A stretch of DNA of 40,866 nt. Origin: an uncultured Ruminiclostridium sp. (lineage in GTDB: Bacteria; Bacillota; Clostridia; Oscillospirales; Ruminococcaceae). The notes beneath the pieces are model-generated. The model made no database searches and was not told the origin of the DNA. It saw only the letters and a program-made list of their open reading frames with translations. The position numbers were made by a program, and so were the translations under genes. The stretch is taken from positions 1-40,866 of the forward strand of contig CALXBK010000014.1 in NCBI GenBank assembly GCA_944386545.1, given 5' to 3'. Shown here one piece after another: positions 8,244 through 15,581 of this stretch (position 1 is the first letter of the stretch; each line of letters begins with the position of its first letter).

Positions 8244-8423
8244 TCATAGTCTACCCAAAAGCGGACGCTCGTCCTCTTCGGGTTGTAGCTTTACATTTGC
8301 CGACTAAAGCCTGCTCCATCCGTCAAGCTGCGTCATGTCTCGGGTAATGTTAGGTGCTGACTGAGTTTTAAGCTCATCCTTAGTAACATATTTGAAGCCC
8401 GAATGTTCAAAAGAGAGCCTCAC
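8244..8423 (-). pseudogene. Small ORF interrupted by an in-frame TAG
   Basis: Starting from a GTG at 8423 that overlaps the purN stop codon (GTGA, the usual coupled arrangement), a frame of 39 codons reaches TAG at 8304-8306. The same frame continues open for 18 more codons to TGA at 8244-8246, which abuts the purO ribosome site. The frame reads SFEHSGFKYVTKDEL early and KLQPEEDERPLLGRL at the end, a charged composition with normal codon use. The tight fit between two operon genes suggests a real gene broken by one nonsense mutation, or a 39-residue peptide followed by debris. No family was recognised. Confidence 0.35.
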
Positions 8424-9079
8424 ATCATCGCCTTGGTGACGGTTTCAGCTTGCTGACGCTTTACAACGGCAATGTTGCCCGACACCTCTATTCTGTCCTC
8501 GCAGAAGAGCCTTGCCGCCTCGGGAAGTATCTTCCATTCCGCCTGCTCCATTACCCTCTTTTGAAGAATTTCGGGAGTATCGCCTGATTTTACCTCAACC
8601 GCCTTTTGGAGTATTATCGGACCGCCGTCACATTCTGCCGTAACAAAATGTACTGTTGCTCCCGTCACCTTAACTCCCTTTTTAAGAGCCTCCTCATGAA
8701 CTCTAAGACCGTAGTAGCCCTTGCCGCAGAACGACGGGATAAGCGACGGGTGAACGTTTATCATCTTATGCTTGAACGCATTGCAGACCTGCTCGTCAAG
8801 AATGGTCATAAAGCCCGCGTAAACCACCAGATCCGCTTTTTCCTCTTTTAAAGCCTCTGTCATTGCCTTGCTGTATGCGGCAACATCGGGGTAGTCCTTT
8901 CGCACAAGCACTTTGGTTTTTATTCCGTTATCAGCCGCCCTTGTAAGAGCATATGCGTCGGGATTGGAGGAGATAACGCAGGTGATTTTTCCGCCGCCGA
9001 GACCTTCTTTTTGCTCCGCGTCTATCAAGGCCTGCAAATTCGTGCCTCCGCCCGAAACAAGAACCACAATGTTTTTCAT
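8420..9079 (-). CDS. purN: GAR transformylase PurN
   Basis: 219 residues. Formylates glycinamide ribonucleotide using 10-formyl-THF, the third step of purine synthesis. Clear N-terminus MKNIVVLVSGGGTNLQ (phosphate loop), catalytic Asn and His in INVHPSLIPSF, and the catalytic Asp within the GATVHFVTAECDGGPII block. Length is normal, with a slightly extended C-terminus. ATG at 9079 is preceded by GGAGGG. Follows purM by 50 nt; its stop overlaps a possible GTG start of a small broken ORF. Confidence 0.95.
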   Translation of the reverse strand: MKNIVVLVSGGGTNLQALIDAEQKEGLGGGKITCVISSNPDAYALTRAADNGIKTKVLVRKDYPDVAAYSKAMTEALKEEKADLVVYAGFMTILDEQVCNAFKHKMINVHPSLIPSFCGKGYYGLRVHEEALKKGVKVTGATVHFVTAECDGGPIILQKAVEVKSGDTPEILQKRVMEQAEWKILPEAARLFCEDRIEVSGNIAVVKRQQAETVTKAMM

Positions 9080-9129
9080 AAGCCCTCCGTTGTGATTTTG
9101 ATTTTGTCGGTTTTAAAAACAGGCACCGA

Positions 9130-10167
9130 TTATTCTATTATAATACCCTCGTCGCCGTTTATAATCTCGCCTATGCAGAAGCTCTCAACGCCGTTTTCGC
9201 GGAGAATTGCAACCGCCTCATCGGCGTCGTCCTTATCCACTACAACCGTCATACCGATACCCATGTTGAAGGTGTTGTACATATCATGCTCAGATATGCT
9301 TCCCACCTGCTGAATGTGCTTGAATATGAACGGCACCTCATAGCTGTGCTTTGTTATCCTTGCGGTAAAGCCGTCGGGCAGGGAACGGGGGATATTTTCG
9401 TTGAAGCCTCCGCCCGTTATGTGGGAAACAGCCTTTACATTCTTCTTTGAGATAAGGTCAAGAATGGGCTTTACATATATCTTTGTGGGAGTGAGGAGCG
9501 CCTCGCCGAGTGTTCTTCCGTCGGGCAGAAGCTCATCAAGGACTTCCTTTCTTGTTATGTCGAAAACCTTTCTTACAAGGGAGAAGCCGTTTGAATGTAC
9601 GCCGGTAGAAGCAAGACCTATTATAATATCTCCTGCCTTAACCGTGCTGTTGTCGATTATCTTGGACTTATCGACAATACCCGTGCAGTAGCCCGCAATG
9701 TCGTATTCGTCCTCGGGCATCATATCGGGGTGCTCTGCGGTTTCTCCGCCGACAAGCGCACAGCCTGCCTGTACACAGCCGTCGGCAACGCCCTTTACAA
9801 TTGAAGCAACCTTTTCGGGGATATTCTTTCCGATTGCAATGTAGTCAAGGAAGAACAAAGGCTTTGCACCGCAGCAAACTATGTCGTTCACGCACATTGC
9901 AACAGCGTCTATTCCTATGGTGTCGTGCTTGTCCAAAAGGAACGAGAGCTTGAGCTTTGTGCCTACTCCGTCCGTGCCGGAAACAAGCACAGGCTCCTTC
10001 ATTCCCGTAAGGTCGGGCTGAAACAGACCGCCGAAGCCGCCGATTGAGGTGAGAACGCCGGGGATATTTGTCCTTTCAACGTCCTTTTTCATCAGCTTGA
10101 CGCCCTCGTAACCTGCGGTAACGTCAACGCCCGCCGACTTGTAGCTTTCCGAGTAACTGTTTTTCAT
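9130..10167 (-). CDS. purM: AIR synthetase PurM
   Basis: 345 residues, the usual length. Converts FGAM to aminoimidazole ribonucleotide with ATP. Motifs: YKSAGVDVTAGYEGV at the start, PVLVSGTDGVGTKLK (family signature), IGIDAVAMCVNDIVCCGA, GGETAEHPDM, GLASTGVHSNGFSLVRK and HITGGGFNENIPR. ATG at 10167 with GGAAGGA upstream. It sits between purF and purN with short gaps, as in many Firmicute operons. The preceding enzyme, FGAM synthase (PurL/PurQ/PurS), is not in this window. Confidence 0.96.
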   Translation of the reverse strand: MKNSYSESYKSAGVDVTAGYEGVKLMKKDVERTNIPGVLTSIGGFGGLFQPDLTGMKEPVLVSGTDGVGTKLKLSFLLDKHDTIGIDAVAMCVNDIVCCGAKPLFFLDYIAIGKNIPEKVASIVKGVADGCVQAGCALVGGETAEHPDMMPEDEYDIAGYCTGIVDKSKIIDNSTVKAGDIIIGLASTGVHSNGFSLVRKVFDITRKEVLDELLPDGRTLGEALLTPTKIYVKPILDLISKKNVKAVSHITGGGFNENIPRSLPDGFTARITKHSYEVPFIFKHIQQVGSISEHDMYNTFNMGIGMTVVVDKDDADEAVAILRENGVESFCIGEIINGDEGIIIE

Positions 10168-10196
10168 AATAGTATTCCTTCCGTTGGGGGTTTGTA

Positions 10197-11651
10197 TTAC
10201 TTGTCAGCGTTGGGTTTGTTTTCGCTGATCTTCTGGTCAAATTTGTTCTTATACATTTCCGTCGGTACATCGGTAGGATATTCACCTCCGAAGCAGGCGG
10301 TGCAGTAGTCGCACGGCTCGCCTGTTTCATGCTGAGCGAGCTTTTTTGCACACTCAATGCTCAAATATCCGAGCGAATCTGCACCGATAATCTTGCTTAT
10401 CTCCTCTACGGTGTGGTGACAGGCGATAAGGTGCTCCCTTGAATCAATATCCGTACCGTAGTAGCAGGGATTGAGGAAGGGAGGTGCGGATACCCTCATG
10501 TGTACCTCGGTAGCTCCTGCGTCACGCAGCAGCTTTACTATTCTTCCGCTGGTAGTACCTCTTACAATGCTGTCGTCAATGAGGATTACACGCTTGCCCT
10601 TTACAACGCTTGCAACAGCGTTGAGCTTGATTTTTACCTTATCCTCCCTTGCCGACTGACCGGGGGAAATAAATGTTCTGCCGATATATTTGTTTTTGAT
10701 AAAGCCGATACCGTAGGGTATGCCGGACTGGTTTGAATATCCAATCGCGGCGTCAATTCCCGAATCGGGAACACCGACTACTATATCAGCGTTTACGGGA
10801 TGCTCAAGAGCAAGGAATGCACCTGCCCTGAGCCTTGCCTTATGCACCGACGCACCTTCTATAACGGAGTCGGGGCGGGCAAAGTAGATGTACTCAAATA
10901 CGCACATCTTGTGCGGGCGCTTGCCGCAATGGTCATTTATGGAGCGTATTCCGCTCTTTTCAAAAATGAGAATTTCACCGGGCTTTATGTCGCGGACAAA
11001 CTTTGCGCCTACCGAATCAAGCGCACAGCTTTCCGATGCGACAATATATGTTCCCTCAGGAGTAATGCCGTAGCAAAGCGGTCTGAAGCCGTTTTCATCT
11101 CTTGCCGCAATCAGCTTTGCGGGGGACATGATAACAAGCGAATATGCGCCGTCAATTTTGTTCATTGCTCTGTTTACCGCTTCTTCTATCGAAGGTGCGG
11201 TAAGTCTTTCCTTTGTGACAAGGTAAGAAATAACCTCTGTGTCGCTTGTGGTGTGAAAAATAGAGCCCTGCTGTTCAAGCTCGTGACGAAGCTCGTATGT
11301 GTTTACAAGGTTTCCGTTGTGAGCCAGAGCCATTCTGCCCTTGAAGTGATTAACCTGTATGGGCTGAATATTAAGTCGGGAGTTAGCGCCGGTTGTACCG
11401 TACCTTACATGGCCTATCGCCATGTTTCCGTATCCCAGTCCCTCCAGTCTTTCCGAGGTGAATACGTCGTTTACAAGTCCCAAATCCTTGTAGGAGTTGA
11501 AAATTCCGTCATCGTTTACCACAATGCCGCAGCTTTCCTGTCCTCTGTGCTGAAGTGCAAACAGTCCGTAATAAACCGTTGCGGCAACATTTGTCCTTTC
11601 GCTTGCAAAAACGCCGAACACTCCGCATTCTTCATGAGGCTTATTTCCCAA
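10197..11651 (-). CDS. purF: Amidophosphoribosyltransferase PurF
   Basis: 484 residues. Commits PRPP to purine synthesis, using glutamine to make phosphoribosylamine. The N-terminal nucleophile is Cys9 in HEECGVFGVF, to be exposed by propeptide removal. Glutaminase residues are intact: LFALQHRGQESCG, IGHVRYGTTG, LAHNGNLVN, TTSDTEVI. The PRPP loop is VILIDDSIVRGTT. Cysteines in KMCVFEYIYFARPDS, FLNPCYYG and CDYCTACFGGEYP match the [4Fe-4S] ligands of the Bacillus-type enzyme. The start is TTG at 11651 with GGAAAGGA upstream; an earlier ATG soon hits a stop. A glutaminase-dead paralogue lies ~400 nt upstream in the same operon. Confidence 0.96.
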   Translation of the reverse strand: MGNKPHEECGVFGVFASERTNVAATVYYGLFALQHRGQESCGIVVNDDGIFNSYKDLGLVNDVFTSERLEGLGYGNMAIGHVRYGTTGANSRLNIQPIQVNHFKGRMALAHNGNLVNTYELRHELEQQGSIFHTTSDTEVISYLVTKERLTAPSIEEAVNRAMNKIDGAYSLVIMSPAKLIAARDENGFRPLCYGITPEGTYIVASESCALDSVGAKFVRDIKPGEILIFEKSGIRSINDHCGKRPHKMCVFEYIYFARPDSVIEGASVHKARLRAGAFLALEHPVNADIVVGVPDSGIDAAIGYSNQSGIPYGIGFIKNKYIGRTFISPGQSAREDKVKIKLNAVASVVKGKRVILIDDSIVRGTTSGRIVKLLRDAGATEVHMRVSAPPFLNPCYYGTDIDSREHLIACHHTVEEISKIIGADSLGYLSIECAKKLAQHETGEPCDYCTACFGGEYPTDVPTEMYKNKFDQKISENKPNADK

Positions 11652-12048
11652 TTGTTATCATTCCTTTCCGTTCCGGCAATAAGTGCATGGCTTCAAGGCA
11701 GGGAATATCCTTGCCCTGAAAAGACAAACATTAATAGTCGTCGGCATCGGTCTATGGCTTCTTTCTTTCTTTGCCTCTTGACCGTACTGTGCTTGTCAGT
11801 ATATCCGACGCATTTGCACCCTTTTCCCGAAGATTTCACCTTGCTAAAGGGCAAATCTCCGAGCCTATCAGAAGTTGATATATCTGCGTTTTTGCATTAC
11901 CGGATGATATGCCCAAAGCAGGTATACCTCCTTTGCTCCGCCCTCGCAAATAATGCCCTGAGTCTGCTTGATTGCAAAGAGACCGTGGCTTGCGAAAAGG
12001 GAGCATATTAAACTACTGCCCCGGGATAATCACAAGCGCTGCTTCTTA
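11652..12048. other. Long gap between the two purF genes, with duplicated 3' end and palindrome
   Basis: This 397-base stretch interrupts an otherwise tight operon. Bases 11665-11702 match the paralogue's 3' end (12059-12096) at 33 of 38 positions and on the minus strand still encode CTYC-x-NGKE followed by a stop, just before purF. A 22-nt near-palindrome CAAAGCAGGTATACCTCCTT (11914 onward, core AGGTATACCT) lies near the middle. Short minus-strand frames exist, one of about 50 codons from an ATG near 12009, but none resembles a known protein. Best explanation: debris of a duplication or rearrangement, possibly with a regulatory site. Confidence 0.45.
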
Positions 12049-13473
12049 TTATCCTTCTTTTCCGTTCCAGCAATAAGTGCATAGCTTGCAGGCGGGAAGA
12101 CCGACAGCCTTAACCGTGCCCTCAAGCGATTGGAATTCAAGCGATGTTAACTTAAGGCGGCGGCATATTTCATCTCTAAGCCGTTTTCCCCTCTGCGTAG
12201 ATGAGTCGCTGTATTCATCTATATATTTAACGCCCTCTGCGCCCTCTGCTTCATAGATGACCTGCCTTGCGATAAGCTCCATCTCCGAGGTGCTTCTTGA
12301 GAAATTGAGGTATTTGCAGCCGAACATTATCGGAGGACACGCCGAGCGCATATGCACCTCTTTCGCTCCGTTTTCGTAAAGAAATTCCACTGTTTCACGC
12401 ATCTGTGTGCCTCTTACGATGCTGTCATCGACAAACAGCAGACGCTTCCCCTCTATAAGCTCATGGACGGGGATAAGCTTCATCTTTGCCACCTGGTTTC
12501 TCATGGACTGGTTTTGAGGCATGAAGCTTCTGGGCCAGGTAGGGGTATACTTTATAAAAGGGCGTGCAAACGGTATGCCGCTTTTGTTGGAATAGCCGAT
12601 TGCATGGGGTACTCCCGAATCGGGTATGCCGCACACATAGTCAACATCGGGCAGATTACCGCTTGCTATGTCGTTTTCCGCCATGATTTCACCGTTTCTC
12701 GTGCGCATGGTTTCAACCGTAACGCCCTCGTAAACGGCGTTGGGGTAGCCGTAATATGTCCACATAAAGGTACATATCTTGAGGTTGTCCGTGCCCTCGT
12801 CAAGCACCGCACATTCGTCCTGTGTAATCTTTACAATCTCACCCGGCTTTAATTCCTTATAGGTGGTGTAGCCCAGCTTCTGGAAAGCGAAGGATTCAAG
12901 CGACGCACAGTAGCCGTCGCTTCTCTGACCGATTACGAGAGGGAGCTTGCCGTTTTTATCCCTTGCACATATAATACCGTCACGGGTAAGAATCATAACG
13001 GAAAGAGTACCCTGTACCTTTTCCCACGCATACTTAATACCCTCTGCAATGGTTTCCTTGTGAGCGATAAGCGCGCTCACGATTGAGCCGGAATTAATTC
13101 TGCCGCTTGTCATTACTTCAAAGGTTCCGAAGTCGCCGTTGAGCAGCTCCTCGGACAACTCGACGGCATTGTTGATTATTCCTATTGTGCAGATTGCATA
13201 GGTGCCGTGTCTTGATGTGCTTAATATAGGCTGAGGATCGGTATCGCTGATACAGCCTATGCAGAGCTTTGCGCTCATTTGCGTGCAGTCGCTCTCAAAC
13301 TTTGTTCTGAAGGGAGAATTTTCTATACTGTGAATATATCTCTGAAATCCGTTTTCGGGAGAATAGGACGCCATACCGCCTCTTCTTGTTCCGAGGTGGG
13401 AATGATAGTCCGTGCCGAAAAATACATCGTTCACACAGTAGTTATGTGATGCTGCTCCGAAAAAACCGCCCAT
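12049..13473 (-). CDS. PurF-like paralogue lacking the glutaminase nucleophile
   Basis: 474 residues, homologous to PurF along its whole length. The N-terminus reads MGGFFGAAS where active enzymes have Cys-Gly, so the nucleophilic cysteine is absent. The other glutamine-site motifs are lost as well: HNGNLVN has become IGIINNAVE, and TSDTE has become NSGSIV. The phosphoribosyltransferase half is well kept: GIPDSGVPHAIGYSN and the PRPP loop LLFVDDSIVRGTQ. Cysteines equivalent to the Fe-S ligands remain (KICTFMW, FGCKYLNF, CKLCTYCWNGKEG). The ATG at 13473 is one base past the purC stop. It may use free ammonia, take ammonia from a partner, or regulate PurF; which is not decided by sequence. Confidence 0.85.
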   Translation of the reverse strand: MGGFFGAASHNYCVNDVFFGTDYHSHLGTRRGGMASYSPENGFQRYIHSIENSPFRTKFESDCTQMSAKLCIGCISDTDPQPILSTSRHGTYAICTIGIINNAVELSEELLNGDFGTFEVMTSGRINSGSIVSALIAHKETIAEGIKYAWEKVQGTLSVMILTRDGIICARDKNGKLPLVIGQRSDGYCASLESFAFQKLGYTTYKELKPGEIVKITQDECAVLDEGTDNLKICTFMWTYYGYPNAVYEGVTVETMRTRNGEIMAENDIASGNLPDVDYVCGIPDSGVPHAIGYSNKSGIPFARPFIKYTPTWPRSFMPQNQSMRNQVAKMKLIPVHELIEGKRLLFVDDSIVRGTQMRETVEFLYENGAKEVHMRSACPPIMFGCKYLNFSRSTSEMELIARQVIYEAEGAEGVKYIDEYSDSSTQRGKRLRDEICRRLKLTSLEFQSLEGTVKAVGLPACKLCTYCWNGKEG

Positions 13474-13474
13474 A

Positions 13475-14185
13475 TTATTCGCCTATAAGACGCTTCATGA
13501 TTTCTGCGTAAGCGTCCTCTACACCGCCCATGTCGCGGCGGAAACGGTCCTTGTCCAGCTTTTCGTGAGTTGTGCTGTCCCAAAAACGGCAGGTATCGGG
13601 AGAAATCTCGTCAGCAAGAATGATAGTGCCGTCAGCGGTTTTGCCGAACTCGATCTTGAAGTCGATAAGGTCGATGTTGAGCTTCTTGAAGAACTCAACC
13701 ATAAATTCGTTTACCTTAAATGCGTACTTGGAGATAAGGTCTATCTCCTCCTTTGTTGCAAGTCCGAGTGCGAGCGCATAGTAATCGTTGATGAACGGAT
13801 CGCCCAGGTCGTCGTTCTTATAGCTGAATTCAAGTGTAGGGCAGAGCAGCTTTGTGCCTTCTTCAACGCCCAGCTTCTTTGAAAAGCTTCCTGCCGCAAC
13901 GTTTCTTACAATTACCTCAAGCGGAACGATGGATACCTTTTTAACGAGTGTTTCTCTGTCATTGAGCTCTTTAACGAGGTGGGTGGGAACTCCTGCCTTT
14001 TCAAGCAGCTTGAACATGTAGTTTGTCATTCTGTTGTTCACAACGCCCTTGCCTGCTATTGTACCCTTCTTAAGACCGTTGAAGGCAGTAGCGTCGTCCT
14101 TGTAGGAAACTATTACAAGGTCGGGATCCTCTGTGGCAAAAACCTTCTTTGCCTTTCCTTCGTAAAGCTGTTCTTTCTTTTCCAT
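13475..14185 (-). CDS. purC: SAICAR synthetase PurC
   Basis: 236 residues. Ligates aspartate to CAIR using ATP. The N-terminus [14 protein letters not shown] is the family signature, followed by [36 protein letters not shown] and [15 protein letters not shown], the conserved nucleotide and substrate loops. ATG at 14185 chosen because GAAAGGA lies at 14193-14199; an in-frame ATG at 14212 would be upstream of that site. It lies between purE and the PurF paralogue; the one-base gap to the latter implies translational coupling. Confidence 0.95.
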   Translation of the reverse strand: MEKKEQLYEGKAKKVFATEDPDLVIVSYKDDATAFNGLKKGTIAGKGVVNNRMTNYMFKLLEKAGVPTHLVKELNDRETLVKKVSIVPLEVIVRNVAAGSFSKKLGVEEGTKLLCPTLEFSYKNDDLGDPFINDYYALALGLATKEEIDLISKYAFKVNEFMVEFFKKLNIDLIDFKIEFGKTADGTIILADEISPDTCRFWDSTTHEKLDKDRFRRDMGGVEDAYAEIMKRLIGE

Positions 14186-14249
14186 GGTAAAAATCCTTTC
14201 TTTCCTCCCCATTATCAGGGGTATATTGCTTAATAAAAATTGTACAATT

Positions 14250-14756
14250 TTAAACGGACTGCATTTCAGCCGCTGTCTGTCTTATCTTCTTATCAGCTTC
14301 AAGCACCTTTGCAGCCTGTTCGGCACGGTATGCTTTGAGCTTGTCCATAAGCTTTGCATCCGAAAGAGCCAAAATCTGTACCGCAAGGTATGCCGCATTT
14401 GCAGAGCCGTCAATAGCAACAGTTGCAACGGGTACGCCTGCGGGCATTTGTACGGTGGAGAGAAGTGCGTCTATTCCCTCAAGTGCGCTTGCCTTAACAG
14501 GGATACCTATAACGGGCAGGGGAGTCTGTCCTGCGATTGCTCCCGCAAGGTGAGCCGCCTTTCCTGCCGCGGCAATGATAACACCGATACCGTCATTCTC
14601 GGCGTTTTTTGCAAATTCCGCTACATCAGCGGCACAGCGGTGTGCGGAAAGCACACGCATTTCAAACGGCACACCGAAACCTTTGAGCACCTCAGCAGCC
14701 TTTTTTACAACAGGCAGATCCGAGTCGCTGCCCATGATAATTGCAACCTTTTTCAT
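14250..14756 (-). CDS. purE: N5-CAIR mutase PurE (class I)
   Basis: 168 residues. Isomerises N5-CAIR to CAIR. Hallmarks: [15 protein letters not shown] near the N-terminus, [25 protein letters not shown] and [10 protein letters not shown]. Start at 14756 with GGAAAGGAAGC upstream; an in-frame ATG at 14780 precedes that ribosome site. First gene of the purine operon, behind a promoter at 14991-15019 and a ~225-nt leader. PurK, normally its partner for making N5-CAIR, is not in this window. Confidence 0.94.
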   Translation of the reverse strand: MKKVAIIMGSDSDLPVVKKAAEVLKGFGVPFEMRVLSAHRCAADVAEFAKNAENDGIGVIIAAAGKAAHLAGAIAGQTPLPVIGIPVKASALEGIDALLSTVQMPAGVPVATVAIDGSANAAYLAVQILALSDAKLMDKLKAYRAEQAAKVLEADKKIRQTAAEMQSV

Positions 14757-14786
14757 ATTCAGCTTCCTTTCCGATTTCAAATAAAT

Positions 14787-14814
14787 AAGCTGTGTAACCT
14801 AAATTGCACAGCTT
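14787..14814 (-). promoter_or_regulatory. Leader hairpin next to the purE ribosome site
   Basis: Perfect 8-bp stem AAGCTGTG (14787-14794) with CACAGCTT (14807-14814), 12-nt loop, ending about 15 bases before the purE GGAAAGGAAGC. Its place in a long leader suggests a role in expression of the operon, but no known purine or PRPP riboswitch consensus was recognised. Confidence 0.35.
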
Positions 14815-14990
14815 AAAATATACACTTATACTATCGTATGAATGAATGTGAATGCAATGAGCCGCATTTGAATTTTGAAAGAAAATTTTCATAAATGTAT
14901 CTCATCTTCGTTCACACTTCCTCATACCATATATAATAGAACAGCTCCTGCGCTGTTTTTGATACCTAAACGGCATCTTTTCTAAAATAT

Positions 14991-15019
14991 ATTCTACCTT
15001 ATTTTAATGATAAATTCAA
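14991..15019 (-). promoter_or_regulatory. Probable promoter of the purine operon
   Basis: Minus strand TTGAAT (15014-15019), 17-nt spacer, TAGAAT (14991-14996). Start predicted near 14984, giving a leader of about 225 nt before purE. Confidence 0.5.
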
Positions 15020-15131
15020 GTGCAAATAAGTAAAATCTCGTAAATTGTAGTTTTTGCACAACTAAACAAAGGTCTTTTTGTTATATATGCACATTTATTA
15101 CTTAATTAGCTTTAAAAACGAAATTTACTTA

Positions 15132-15145
15132 TAAAATCGTTTACA
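15132..15145 (+). promoter_or_regulatory. CcpA/LacI-type operator, upstream copy
   Basis: TAAAATCGTTTACA matches the catabolite-responsive element consensus TGWAANCGNTNWCA at all but one fixed position. The 12-mer AAATCGTTTACA is shared exactly with the site at 15282-15295, 150 bases downstream. Confidence 0.45.
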
Positions 15146-15281
15146 CAATGTTACATAATTTAAATTTAGCATAATAAAGCCATTTGTAAAGAAAAACAGT
15201 AATTGAAATGCGATTAAAAAGTTACAATCCTGTAATGATTTTTTGTGCATTATCACAAAATTTGCACAGAAAAAACATTTT

Positions 15282-15295
15282 TGAAATCGTTTACA
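15282..15295 (+). promoter_or_regulatory. CcpA/LacI-type operator, promoter-proximal copy
   Basis: TGAAATCGTTTACA fits the cre consensus TGWAANCGNTNWCA at every position. It lies about 30 bases upstream of the transporter -35 box, a place suited to activation, or to repression together with the distal site by looping. The protein bound could be CcpA or a local LacI-family regulator; none is encoded in the window. Confidence 0.6.
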
Positions 15296-15326
15296 GTAAA
15301 AAAACACAATTTTCAAAATAAAACGC

Positions 15327-15355
15327 TTGCATAATTGTGATTTTTGTGATATTAT
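15327..15355 (+). promoter_or_regulatory. Promoter of the sugar ABC transporter
   Basis: TTGCAT (15327-15332), 17-nt spacer, TATTAT (15350-15355). Transcription should begin near 15362, leaving a ~220-nt leader before the binding-protein gene. Confidence 0.7.
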
Positions 15356-15535
15356 TATGGGGACGAGGAAAAAGTGAACAAATCTTTTGACAGATTGTAA
15401 CACTTTTTGTACAAATAGCGTTTTGGATATATCATAATACATATTGCCCATAACTGCTGTTTGCGCAAGAGATGATACATTCGGTCAGAAGTGACGGGAG
15501 CTTGCTTCCTCTACAACGCGACCGAAAGGTCAGAT

Positions 15536-15552
15536 AGTACCGCACAGCGGTA
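15536..15552 (+). promoter_or_regulatory. Hairpin in the transporter leader
   Basis: GTACCGC (15536-15542) pairs perfectly with GCGGTAC (15546-15552) around an ACA loop, about 15 nt before the CTGGAGGA ribosome site. It may shield the mRNA 5' region and keep the ribosome site single-stranded. Confidence 0.4.
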
Positions 15553-15581
15553 CAAAACCATTAATTCTGGAGGAATTACCA

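Larger units (their letters stand above)
14781..15581. promoter_or_regulatory. Divergent control region, purine operon versus sugar transporter
   Basis: About 800 bases without a convincing gene. It is AT-rich, particularly 14820-15360. It holds the minus-strand purE promoter and leader, two CcpA/LacI-type operator sites, and the plus-strand transporter promoter with a ~220-nt leader. A 6-bp hairpin AACAGC/GCTGTT followed by TTTTT (14940-14960) might be a weak plus-strand terminator. A minus-strand frame of about 108 codons at 15125-15451 is judged spurious: it crosses the promoter and operators and has no ribosome site. Confidence 0.5.

Noticed and set aside
10800..12011. A 403-codon open frame on the plus strand
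   Set aside because: It runs antisense through purF and the gap before it. PurF on the other strand is unmistakable, and the plus-strand product has no ribosome site, is rich in Cys and aromatic residues, and resembles no family.
14757..15000. Purine or PRPP riboswitch in the purE leader
   Set aside because: The conserved junction and loop sequences of these classes were not found; only simple hairpins are visible.
15387..15415. Second promoter TTGACA-N17-TACAAA in the transporter leader
   Set aside because: The -35 is perfect but the -10 is poor, and a better promoter lies just upstream; kept only as a possibility.
15125..15451. Minus-strand frame of about 108 codons in the control region
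   Set aside because: It spans the transporter promoter and both operator sites, is built of Phe/Lys-rich AT codons, and lacks a ribosome site.
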